NCBI GenBank assembly: GCA_945863825.1
Contig: CAMBBY010000096.1
Location: 1-5,968, forward strand
Source of the DNA: an uncultured Prevotella sp.
GTDB lineage: Bacteria > Bacteroidota > Bacteroidia > Bacteroidales > Bacteroidaceae
Direction of reading: 5' to 3'
Length of the DNA: 5,968 nucleotides
Shown: positions 1 to 5,968 of the stretch, piece after piece
Position numbering within the stretch: the first letter of the stretch is position 1
Layout of the letters: each line of letters opens with the position of its first letter
The notes under the pieces: model-generated
Told to the model about the DNA's origin: nothing
The model's database searches: none
The model's input: only the letters and a program-made list of their open reading frames with translations
Program-made: the position numbers and the translations under genes

Positions 1-306
1 GACATCAACCGTTTCCAACGCACCATCATTTGGGTTTACAAGATGCTGTTCGACTATGTTACCTTTGGACAATTTGACTACATCACCATCATCAAAAACC
101 AATCGTATGGGACAGCCAACGACAAAGCATTTTCGCTACCAGGCTCACGTTCTTTCCAATACTTAAAGAGTCCAGAACTGGCACATCCTCGTATTAAGAA
201 AAGCGAGATAAAGAACATCATCCTTGGTGGTGGACAAAACTTCCTAAGTCCAGAGCGTCGTTTCGATGCCATCATAGTTAACACTCCTGATTTATTTGAA
301 GAATAA
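1..306 (+). CDS. 3' end of an unrecognised protein, possible restriction endonuclease partner of the downstream methyltransferase (partial)
   Basis: The frame is open from base 1, so this is the C-terminal 101 residues of a longer protein whose start lies left of the window. The ATG at 43 is internal and is not needed as a start. The visible part is soluble-looking, mixed in charge and without membrane segments. It has an aromatic stretch (FDYVTFGQFDYITI, about residues 17-30), a basic region near residue 66 (PRIKKSEIKN), a small GGGQN turn, and ends in an acidic PDLFEE tail. I do not recognise a family in this fragment. It stops 5 nt before the start of a C5-cytosine methyltransferase, so the two are probably co-transcribed and translationally coupled. 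Type II endonuclease and methyltransferase genes are often adjacent like this, so an endonuclease is the leading guess from context alone. A control protein, a Vsr-type nuclease or an unrelated gene cannot be excluded; no Vsr motif was recognised. Confidence 0.7.
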   Translation, partial: DINRFQRTIIWVYKMLFDYVTFGQFDYITIIKNQSYGTANDKAFSLPGSRSFQYLKSPELAHPRIKKSEIKNIILGGGQNFLSPERRFDAIIVNTPDLFEE

Positions 307-311
307 CAAAT

Positions 312-1301
312 ATGAAGATAGTAGATTTATTTTGCGGATGCGGCGGGCTTAGTCTCGGTTTTCAAAATGCGGGCTTCAAAATCGTAGCTGCATACGATAA
401 ATGGCAAGCTGCGCTTTCCGTATATCAGAAGAACTTTGAGCATGAATGCAAGATGCTCGACCTCTCCAACATCAAGGATAGTGTAGCGGAAATAGAAAGC
501 AAGCATCCTGACATGATTATCGGTGGTCCTCCATGCCAAGATTTTTCTTCCGCAGGCAAAAGGGATGAAGACAATGGCAGGGGTGACCTCACGGTCAACT
601 ATGCGCAAATCATCAATAGGATTCGTCCGAAATGGTTTGTCATGGAAAACGTTGAACGAATAACAAAGACACAGAAGCTTATTGATGCTAAGAAGATATT
701 CAAGGAAGCAGGATATGGTTTATCTTGGCAAGTACTGGATGCCAGCAAATGTGGTGTTCCACAAAAGCGCAAACGCTTCTTCATGATAGGGAAACTGCAT
801 GAACAAGATGACTTCATGGCTCCTTTTTTGCAAAGTGGATTGTCAAAAACATCAATGACCCTTCGGGAATACTTCGGTGATTCATTGGGGGTAGAATATT
901 ACTATCGACACCCACGTAGCTATGCACGTCGTGGCATTTTCAGCATAGACGAGCCAAGTCCAACAGTAAGAGGAGTAAACCGTCCTATGCCAAAAGGCTA
1001 CGAGATTCATGACAACGACCCTGTAAAAAGCAAAGAAGGCATCCGTGCCTTGACTACCATCGAGAGGAGTTACATCCAGACTTTCCCTAAAACATTTAAG
1101 TTTGAGGGAAGCAAAACAGAATTAGAACAGATGATAGGAAACGCTGTGCCAGTAAAACTTGCGGAATACGTAGCTACCTCCATCAAGAAATACTTAAAAG
1201 AACCTCATCGAGAGCGTAATCTTGAGATAGACTTCCAACAATTCTTGTTAGAAGATAGATTAGCAGCATACATCAGCGAGCCTATACATCGAAAAGCATA
1301 G
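312..1301 (+). CDS. DNA (cytosine-5-)-methyltransferase, type II R-M
   Basis: This 329-residue protein transfers a methyl group from S-adenosylmethionine to C5 of cytosine within a specific DNA site. The motifs occur in canonical order. Motif I (DLFCGCGGLSLGF, residues 5-17) binds AdoMet. Motif IV (GGPPCQDFSSAG, 71-82) holds the catalytic Cys75. Motif VI has ENV at 112-114. Motif VIII is QKRKR at 151-155 (Q151, R153 and R155 of QxRxR). Motif IX is RALTTIERSYIQTFP at 245-259, and motif X is GNAVPVKLA at 276-284. The target-recognition region lies between about 160 and 243 and contains an unusual RHPRSYARRG segment (199-208) followed by DEPSPTVRGVNRP (213-225). Length is normal for a monospecific enzyme, and all catalytic residues are present, so it should be active. 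The ATG sits 5 nt after the preceding stop and directly precedes motif I, which fixes the start. The recognition sequence cannot be read from the sequence alone. No terminator follows it. Confidence 0.96.
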   Translation: MKIVDLFCGCGGLSLGFQNAGFKIVAAYDKWQAALSVYQKNFEHECKMLDLSNIKDSVAEIESKHPDMIIGGPPCQDFSSAGKRDEDNGRGDLTVNYAQIINRIRPKWFVMENVERITKTQKLIDAKKIFKEAGYGLSWQVLDASKCGVPQKRKRFFMIGKLHEQDDFMAPFLQSGLSKTSMTLREYFGDSLGVEYYYRHPRSYARRGIFSIDEPSPTVRGVNRPMPKGYEIHDNDPVKSKEGIRALTTIERSYIQTFPKTFKFEGSKTELEQMIGNAVPVKLAEYVATSIKKYLKEPHRERNLEIDFQQFLLEDRLAAYISEPIHRKA

Positions 1302-1358
1302 AAGAAGTAAACTTCATTCAGAACATATCAAACATTATATTTTAACTATAAGAAGACA

Positions 1359-2141
1359 ATGAAAATAACAATTATCGGAGCAGGTGCCATGGGCGGTGCC
1401 ATGGCTGAAGGACTCTTGCAGAGCGAGAAGTTCACTCCATCAGATATTACGGTATCTGACCATAACCAACCAGTATTGGATCACTTCGCAAGCGAAGGAG
1501 CCAGCGTAACCCTCGACAACCAGTTGGCTTGCCACGGCGCAGACATCGTATGCGTAGTTGTAAAGCCTTGGTGCGTGGAGAAAACTTTGAAAGGTATCAA
1601 GGATGTACTCGACTACAAAAGCCAAAAACTCATAGTAGTTGCAGCCGGTGTTCCATCAGCCAATATCAAGGAATGGCTTGACAAGGACGGTTCTACCCCA
1701 ACATTCTTCCTGGTAATGCCAAATATCGCTATCGCTTACAAACAGTCGATGACATTCATCACTCCAATTGATGCATCTGCTACAGAGAGCAAGCAAATCA
1801 CAGATATATTTGATGAATTGGGCGAGAGCCTCATCATGGAAGAACGCCTTTTCCCTGCAGCCACAGCCATGTCATGTGCCATTGCTTATGCGATGCGCTA
1901 TGTAAGAGCCAATGTGGAAGGCGGCGTAGAGATGGGCTTCAAAGCTAAGGATGCACAGAAGATTGTACTCCAGACCGTGAAGGGTGCTGTAGAATTACTG
2001 CAAGAGACAGGCGAACACCCAGAGGCCGCCATTGATAAGGTTACTACTCCTGGCGGCTGTACCATCAAGGGTCTCAACACCATGGAACAAGGAGGTTTCA
2101 CTTCTGCTGTCATCAACGGCTTGTTAGCTGGTAAAAAATAA
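1359..2141 (+). CDS. proC: Pyrroline-5-carboxylate reductase
   Basis: This cytoplasmic enzyme reduces 1-pyrroline-5-carboxylate to L-proline with NAD(P)H, the last step of proline synthesis. The 260 residues are close to the usual 260-275. The N-terminal Rossmann fold begins with GAGAMG (residues 7-12). It is followed by the VVKP segment (67-70), the VVAAGV strand (93-98) and MPN (120-122). The C-terminal dimerisation domain carries the family signature VTTPGGCTIKGL (228-239). Two family landmarks are altered: the usual MPNTP reads MPNIA, and the usual SGSGPAY of the helical domain reads SCAIAYA (172-178). I recall similar variants in other Bacteroidales proC proteins, so this looks like a lineage form rather than decay. 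From memory, proC in this order often follows the arginine genes argG-argC-argD and precedes an XRE-cupin gene and an acyl-CoA synthetase gene. Here the methyltransferase lies on its left and a propeller lipoprotein gene separates it from the XRE gene. A strong terminator follows 14 nt after the stop. Confidence 0.95.
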   Translation: MKITIIGAGAMGGAMAEGLLQSEKFTPSDITVSDHNQPVLDHFASEGASVTLDNQLACHGADIVCVVVKPWCVEKTLKGIKDVLDYKSQKLIVVAAGVPSANIKEWLDKDGSTPTFFLVMPNIAIAYKQSMTFITPIDASATESKQITDIFDELGESLIMEERLFPAATAMSCAIAYAMRYVRANVEGGVEMGFKAKDAQKIVLQTVKGAVELLQETGEHPEAAIDKVTTPGGCTIKGLNTMEQGGFTSAVINGLLAGKK

Positions 2142-2155
2142 AAATATTCCATCAT

Positions 2156-2193
2156 AAGAAGTGTATTGCAATGGTCGATACACTTCTTTTTTT
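2156..2193 (+). terminator. Intrinsic (rho-independent) terminator of proC
   Basis: An 11-bp perfect stem (2156-2166 pairing with 2178-2188, core GAAGTGTAT/ATACACTTC) encloses an 11-nt loop, and two more loop pairs (U-G, G-C) are possible. The 3' arm runs into seven T residues (2187-2193). The position 14 nt after the proC stop and before the next promoter makes it the end of the proC transcript. Confidence 0.88.
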
Positions 2194-2219
2194 CTTATCG
2201 AAAATTTCCAGTAAAAGTC

Positions 2220-2251
2220 TTTGGCATATTCATTTTTTCTTCGTATTTTTG
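2220..2251 (+). promoter_or_regulatory. Bacteroidetes-type promoter for the propeller lipoprotein gene
   Basis: A TTTG box at 2220-2223 is separated by 20 nt from TATTTTTG at 2244-2251, an exact match to the TAnnTTTG -7 element used by the primary sigma factor of Bacteroidetes. The expected transcription start is a few bases after 2251, giving a leader of about 35-40 nt to the ATG at 2294. Its place just after the proC terminator shows that the lipoprotein gene is transcribed independently. Confidence 0.8.
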
Positions 2252-2293
2252 TCCTCGAAATCTAAACTCTTGCAATTTAAAACCAATCAGAAG

Positions 2294-3844
2294 ATGAATT
2301 ACCATAAAAATCATGGCAATCTCAAAAGATGCTGGGGACTTATATTCTGTTCACTAAGCATATTATTAGGTGCCTGCACAACAAAAGTTGTCAAGCAACA
2401 AGACAACCTGCCAATAGAGGATAGTACTGAAATCGAAGTCAACACAACTGTTCTTCCCCTACCAGACACCTTGTATCCGTCGGCAGAGAGAGTGCGCTAC
2501 GATGTTGAAATCAAAGATTCCAGCGACCTTACCTTGTCCTCTTTAGAGAGTCTCTATGATGGGGAAGATGTACTGACTTTCAGGAAAACCCTACAGCGTG
2601 ATGCCAACTTTGGCGGTAAGGTAACAGGAACACCTGCTACCATAGACACGGCATGGGTATTTCATACCTATTATAATACAGAGCAGACGAAATATGGAAT
2701 CTGGGGAGGAGGTTCCGGATGGACTGGTCAGCCTCTTTATCACAAGAAGAGAAATGAGATTATGGTTGGATCTCTATGCGGCAGAGTCTATTTCATCGAC
2801 TACAATACAGGAAAGGCGACAAGACAAGCAATAGACGTGACCAACACGATAAAGGGAACTCCATCGCTCGATCCTACTCTCGACAACCTCTATGTCGGTC
2901 AGGGTGTTCCCAATCACCAACCATTCGGAAGTTTGACCATAGACCTGAAAAAGAACCAGATAACCGATTTCTTCGGACGTGACCCAAAAGCACGCCGCGG
3001 TTGGAATGCTTTCGACTCATCGCCAGTAGTCGTAGGAGACTTCCTTTTCTGGCCTGGCGAAAACGGATGTCTGTATAAATTCCGCAGAGCCCAAGGCAAG
3101 CTTACACTTGCAGCTGCATTACGCTATACCATCAACGGTTCGGCTCCTGGAGTAGAGAACAGTCTCTGCGTATATCGCAACTATGGTTTCTTCGGAGACA
3201 ATCATGGCAACATTCTTGCCGTCAACTTAAATACGATGAAACCAGTTTGGAGTTACAACAACCTGGACGACATAGATGGCAGTATCGTATGCAAAGTGGA
3301 GAATGACACACCTTATATATATTGTGGCTGCGAAGTGGACAAACAGGGAAATGAAGGTATTTGTCATATCGTAAAATTGGATGGAAGAAACGGCAATCGT
3401 ATCTGGAATTTGCAGATACCTTGCAAACGCTTTACCTTAGGAGAAAAGGAGCTTGATGGCGGTATGTATTGTACTCCATTATTAGGAATGGGCGATTGCA
3501 GCCATCTTCTTTTCGCTAATATTTGCCGAAACGGAGCTGATGGAAAGGGAGCAGAATCTGGCGAAATGATAGCCGTCGATATTCAAACAGGCAAGATAGT
3601 CCACTCGACCCAACTGAACCAGTTTGCGTGGTCATCACCTGTAGGATTCTTAAACGAGAAAAACGAAATGTATATTTTCACAGGCGACTCTGGTGGAACC
3701 ACATACCTTATCCGCGCCAAGACCGGAGAAATACTGTGTAAGAAGCATTTTGCTCACAACTTTGAATCATCGCCATTGGTCATTGGCAATACCGCTATCG
3801 TAGGCTCCCGACAAAACGGAATCTATAAATTCGTTATCAAATAG
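2294..3844 (+). CDS. Lipoprotein with PQQ-like (WD40/quinoprotein-type) beta-propeller domain
   Basis: This is a predicted envelope lipoprotein of 516 residues. The frame stays open back to an ATG at 2171, but that codon lies in the proC terminator loop and upstream of the promoter. The ATG at 2294 gives a proper signal peptide: a basic N-terminus (KNHGNLKR, 5-12), a hydrophobic core (WGLIFCSLSILL, 14-25) and a lipobox ending LGAC with Cys28 as the lipidated residue. A low-complexity acidic linker follows to about residue 60. From about 130 to the end, blade-like repeats of the form G-x-x-x-G-x-[IVL]-[YA]-x-[ILVF]-[DN]-x-x-T-G-K occur near residues 159-178, 255-269, 301-319, 358-372, 423-437, 464-484 and 504-516, about seven in all, as in PQQ-like/quinoprotein propellers such as BamB. 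No quinone-binding residues were identified, so a binding or scaffold role is more likely than dehydrogenase activity. It is not an obvious BamB, because the repeat spacing and the many Cys residues differ. Its function is unknown. Confidence 0.85.
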   Translation: MNYHKNHGNLKRCWGLIFCSLSILLGACTTKVVKQQDNLPIEDSTEIEVNTTVLPLPDTLYPSAERVRYDVEIKDSSDLTLSSLESLYDGEDVLTFRKTLQRDANFGGKVTGTPATIDTAWVFHTYYNTEQTKYGIWGGGSGWTGQPLYHKKRNEIMVGSLCGRVYFIDYNTGKATRQAIDVTNTIKGTPSLDPTLDNLYVGQGVPNHQPFGSLTIDLKKNQITDFFGRDPKARRGWNAFDSSPVVVGDFLFWPGENGCLYKFRRAQGKLTLAAALRYTINGSAPGVENSLCVYRNYGFFGDNHGNILAVNLNTMKPVWSYNNLDDIDGSIVCKVENDTPYIYCGCEVDKQGNEGICHIVKLDGRNGNRIWNLQIPCKRFTLGEKELDGGMYCTPLLGMGDCSHLLFANICRNGADGKGAESGEMIAVDIQTGKIVHSTQLNQFAWSSPVGFLNEKNEMYIFTGDSGGTTYLIRAKTGEILCKKHFAHNFESSPLVIGNTAIVGSRQNGIYKFVIK

Positions 3845-3853
3845 AGGATTAAC

Positions 3854-3878
3854 GCTGATTTTTCTTGCTCATATCAGC
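3854..3878. promoter_or_regulatory. Inverted repeat overlapping the XRE-cupin promoter, possible operator
   Basis: GCTGAT (3854-3859) and ATCAGC (3873-3878) form perfect 6-bp arms around a 13-nt spacer that contains the -33 box. A dimeric repressor bound here would block RNA polymerase, so autoregulation by the downstream HTH protein is plausible. As RNA it could also form a weak hairpin ending the lipoprotein transcript, but no T-tract follows. Arms this short can arise by chance. Confidence 0.35.
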
Positions 3879-3895
3879 AAAAATTAGTACTTTTG
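3865..3895 (+). promoter_or_regulatory. Bacteroidetes-type promoter for the XRE-cupin gene
   Basis: The -7 element TACTTTTG at 3888-3895 matches TAnnTTTG exactly. A TTG at 3865-3867, 20 nt upstream, serves as the -33 box and has the same spacing as the promoter at 2220-2251. The predicted leader to the ATG at 3923 is only about 20 nt. Since no T-tract terminator separates this site from the lipoprotein gene, read-through from upstream is also possible. Confidence 0.72.
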
Positions 3896-3922
3896 CCCAC
3901 AAACCAATAAAAATATAGAAAT

Positions 3923-4477
3923 ATGGACGAAGCAATCAAGCAAATCGGCGAGAGACTGAAAGGTCTTCGCGAGGTTCTCAACATCCCTGCAGAGGAGGTG
4001 GCTGAGCTTTGTGACATCAGTCTCGACCATTATCTCAAAATAGAGTCAGGAGAGGCAGACCCTTCTGTGTATCGCCTCTCAAAGATATCCAAGCGGTATG
4101 GTATCGACCTTGACGTATTACTCTTCGGCGAGGAACCTCGCATGAAAGGATACTACGTGACCCGCAAGGGACAGGGACCGGAGATTGACCGTAACAACCA
4201 ATATAAGTACCAGAGCCTTGCCGTTGGTTTCAAAGACAGAAAGGTAAATCCTTTCATGGTTCAGGTTGATCCATTACCTGGTAATGAGAAACCCAATAAG
4301 AACGGACACGACGGACAGGAATATGATTATGTGATAGAAGGAACACTTGAGGTAACCATCGAAGAAAAAGTCATGGTCCTCAACCCAGGTGACAGCATCT
4401 ATTTCGACAGCAAGAAACAACATTGTTTCCGTTCCCTCAATGGAGAACCTGCCAAGTTTCTTTGTATCATTATCTAA
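3923..4477 (+). CDS. XRE-family transcriptional regulator with C-terminal cupin domain
   Basis: This 184-residue protein combines a DNA-binding and a ligand-binding domain. An HTH_3/XRE domain spans about residues 7-66; the helix-turn-helix itself lies around EEVAELCDISLDHYLKIESG (24-43) and the domain ends in DLDVLLFGEE. The C-terminal cupin_2 barrel (about 105-184) shows motif 1 as H129, E133 and VIEG (137-140), and motif 2 as NPGD (154-157) with H167 and N173. The first His of the classic HxH pair is Asn127, so metal binding may be altered. Proteins of this architecture usually bind a small molecule or metal in the cupin and control an adjacent catabolic or biosynthetic gene. The acyl-CoA synthetase gene starts 36 nt downstream on the same strand, with a palindrome in the gap, so it is the likely target and operon partner. 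The ATG is supported by the promoter just upstream. The effector is unknown; an acyl-CoA, a fatty acid or another small carboxylate is only a guess. Confidence 0.93.
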   Translation: MDEAIKQIGERLKGLREVLNIPAEEVAELCDISLDHYLKIESGEADPSVYRLSKISKRYGIDLDVLLFGEEPRMKGYYVTRKGQGPEIDRNNQYKYQSLAVGFKDRKVNPFMVQVDPLPGNEKPNKNGHDGQEYDYVIEGTLEVTIEEKVMVLNPGDSIYFDSKKQHCFRSLNGEPAKFLCIII

Positions 4478-4478
4478 A

Positions 4479-4497
4479 TAGAGAATTCAATTCTCTA
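4479..4497. promoter_or_regulatory. 19-bp near-perfect palindrome between the regulator and acyl-CoA synthetase genes
   Basis: TAGAGAATTCAATTCTCTA reads the same on both strands except for its central base, giving 9-bp arms around a single C. It begins 1 nt after the regulator's stop codon and ends 16 nt before the next ATG. The symmetry suits a dimeric HTH protein, so it may be the operator of the XRE-cupin regulator. As RNA it could form a 6-bp hairpin with a 5-nt loop that modulates translation or stability of the downstream gene. No T-tract follows, so it is not a standard terminator. Confidence 0.55.
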
Positions 4498-4513
4498 AGC
4501 AAATCAAACAATT

Positions 4514-5968
4514 ATGATTGAGAGATTTTTAAAACAAACTAAATTTACTTCAGAACAAGACTTCAAGGAGCATCTGGAGTTCATTATACCAGAAGATTTC
4601 AACTTTGCCTACGATGTAATGGACGAGTGGGCAAAAATCAAGCCAGACCATGTTGCACTGCTTTGGACAAGTGAACGTGGCGAGGAAATACGTTTTACAT
4701 ACAAGGATCTGAAAGAACAGAGCGACAAGACTGCTGCCTACTTCCAAAGCCTCGGCATTGGTCATGATGATAAGGTAATGCTTATCCTGAAGCGCCACTA
4801 TCAGTGGTGGCTCGCCATGCTCGGACTCCACAAGATAGGAGCCGTAGCCATTCCTGCCACCCACATGCTCACCAAGCATGACATCGTATATCGCAACAAT
4901 GCCGCCAGCGTAAAAGCCATCATCTGCTGCGGCGATGATTACGTGGTAGAGCAAATTGAAGAGGCTATGCCAGAGAGCCCTACCGTCAAGACCCTGATCA
5001 GTATCGGTCCGGATATTCCTGAAGGTTTCCACGATTGGATGAAGGAATGGAACGAATGCGCTCCTTTCGTTCGCCCGGAACATGTAAACTCCAATGAAGA
5101 TACGCTCCTGATGTATTTCACATCAGGTACGACAGGCGAGCCAAAGATGGTGGCCCACGACCACCTCTATGCCCTCGGTCATCTGACCACGGGTGTATAT
5201 TGGCACAATCTCCACAAGAACTCCATCCACCTAACCGTAGCCGATACCGGTTGGGGAAAGGCTGTTTGGGGCAAACTCTACGGTCAATGGTTTGCCGGAG
5301 CTACCGTCTTCGTATTCGATCACGAGAAGTTTACGGCTGATAAGATCATGCGCCAGATAGAAAAATATCATATCACTTCTTTCTGCGCCCCTCCTACCAT
5401 CTACCGTTTCATGATTCAGGAGGATTTCTCCAAGTACGACCTCAGCAGTCTCGAATATTGTACTACTGCGGGGGAAGCGATGAATCCATCCGTGGCAGAA
5501 ACCTTCCAGAAACTGACTGGTGTACAGATCTATGAAGGTTTCGGACAGACCGAAACCACCATGACATTAGGTACCTTCCCTTGGATCAAACCAAAACCAG
5601 GAAGCATGGGCAAGCCAAATCCACAATATGATGTTCACATCCTTCGCCCAGACATGACAGAGTGTGAGGATGGTGAAAAGGGTGAGATCTGCATCCGCAT
5701 CGGTGATAACAAACCTCTTGGACTCTTCAAGTATTATTACCGTGACGAAAAGCAGACCAAGTCTGTATGGCATGACGGTTACTATCACACGGGCGATATG
5801 GCTTGGCGTGACGAGGAAGGCTACTTCTGGTTTGAGGGCAGAATCGATGATGTAATCAAGAGTTCCGGTTATCGCATCGGTCCTTTCGAGGTAGAAAATG
5901 CCCTGATGACTCATCCTGCCGTAGTAGAGTGCGCCATCACCGGTGTACCAGACCCAATCCGCGGTATG
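4514..5968 (+). CDS. AMP-forming acyl-CoA synthetase, medium-chain/acetyl-CoA synthetase-like (3' truncated by window)
   Basis: The first 485 residues of an ANL-superfamily adenylating enzyme are present, and the gene continues past the window edge. It activates a carboxylic acid with ATP to an acyl-adenylate and then forms the CoA thioester. Visible core motifs are the phosphate-binding loop YFTSGTTGEPK (201-211), DTGWGK (244-249), the CAPPT segment (291-295), TTAGE (317-321), YEGFGQTE (340-347), YHTGD (424-428) with the ribose-binding Asp428, and the hinge and start of the C-terminal domain GRIDDVIKSSGYRIGPFEVE (442-461). The DTGWGK region and overall pattern resemble medium-chain (ACSM-type) acyl-CoA synthetases more than true acetate Acs, but the acyl substrate cannot be fixed. 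The family is usually about 550 residues, so roughly 65 are missing, including the catalytic Lys near the C-terminus. The start at 4514 matches the expected N-terminus. It probably shares a transcript with the XRE-cupin gene. Confidence 0.93.
   Translation, partial: MIERFLKQTKFTSEQDFKEHLEFIIPEDFNFAYDVMDEWAKIKPDHVALLWTSERGEEIRFTYKDLKEQSDKTAAYFQSLGIGHDDKVMLILKRHYQWWLAMLGLHKIGAVAIPATHMLTKHDIVYRNNAASVKAIICCGDDYVVEQIEEAMPESPTVKTLISIGPDIPEGFHDWMKEWNECAPFVRPEHVNSNEDTLLMYFTSGTTGEPKMVAHDHLYALGHLTTGVYWHNLHKNSIHLTVADTGWGKAVWGKLYGQWFAGATVFVFDHEKFTADKIMRQIEKYHITSFCAPPTIYRFMIQEDFSKYDLSSLEYCTTAGEAMNPSVAETFQKLTGVQIYEGFGQTETTMTLGTFPWIKPKPGSMGKPNPQYDVHILRPDMTECEDGEKGEICIRIGDNKPLGLFKYYYRDEKQTKSVWHDGYYHTGDMAWRDEEGYFWFEGRIDDVIKSSGYRIGPFEVENALMTHPAVVECAITGVPDPIRGM

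Noticed and set aside
1304..1315. GAAGTAAACTTC inverted repeat after the methyltransferase stop as a terminator
   Set aside because: The possible stem is only 4 bp with a 4-nt loop and no T-tract, too weak for a terminator.
1336..1343. TATATTTT upstream of proC as a -7 box
   Set aside because: It misses the final G of TAnnTTTG, and no TTTG-like -33 box sits at the right distance; proC may instead be read from an upstream promoter.
2171..2293. N-terminal extension of the lipoprotein starting at ATG 2171
   Set aside because: The ATG is in a terminator loop and upstream of the promoter, and the extension would bury the lipoprotein signal peptide.
4550..5083. 177-codon open frame on the - strand
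   Set aside because: It lies wholly opposite the acyl-CoA synthetase, whose + frame carries coherent family motifs; the antisense frame shows no recognisable domain.
5567..5914. 115-codon open frame on the - strand and a 63-codon + frame within the same span
   Set aside because: Both overlap the conserved C-terminal part of the acyl-CoA synthetase in other frames and look like coding shadows.
1..5968. tRNA, rRNA, CRISPR repeats, insertion sequence ends or phage genes
   Set aside because: No cloverleaf, repeated spacer pattern, transposase motif or terminal repeat was seen; the intergenic gaps are all under 160 nt and are explained by promoters, a terminator and short inverted repeats.

Overview
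The window looks like chromosomal DNA from a Bacteroidales bacterium, most likely of the Prevotella/Segatella type. This rests on two intergenic promoters that fit the Bacteroidetes sigma factor consensus (a TTTG-like -33 box and a TAnnTTTG -7 box), weak or absent Shine-Dalgarno sequences, moderate GC content, and a proC variant plus an XRE-cupin/acyl-CoA synthetase pair typical of this order. All five genes lie on the + strand. No RNA gene, CRISPR array or transposon is visible.

Left part (1-1301): the 3' end of an unrecognised gene, cut by the window edge, is followed 5 nt later by a complete C5-cytosine DNA methyltransferase with all major motifs. The tight spacing suggests a type II restriction-modification unit, with the truncated gene as the likely but unproven endonuclease. 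It is the most plausible horizontally acquired piece here.

Middle part (1359-3844): proC (pyrroline-5-carboxylate reductase, last step of proline synthesis) is closed by a strong intrinsic terminator. After it, a new promoter drives a 516-residue lipoprotein carrying a PQQ-like beta-propeller of about seven blades. The longest open frame of that gene begins at an ATG inside the terminator loop. The real start is almost certainly position 2294, which gives a clean lipoprotein signal peptide.

Right part (3888-5968): a Bacteroidetes promoter precedes an XRE-family HTH-cupin regulator. It is followed 36 nt later by an AMP-forming acyl-CoA synthetase that runs off the right edge after 485 residues. 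The gap between them holds a 19-bp near-perfect palindrome (4479-4497), and the regulator's own promoter holds another inverted repeat. Both are candidate regulatory sites. The pair looks like a small operon in which the regulator senses a small ligand and controls acyl-CoA formation.

The window is mostly ordinary core genome carrying an R-M unit and a propeller lipoprotein. I see no clear new multi-gene system. The items most worth checking are the palindrome, the identity of the truncated R-M partner and the role of the propeller lipoprotein.
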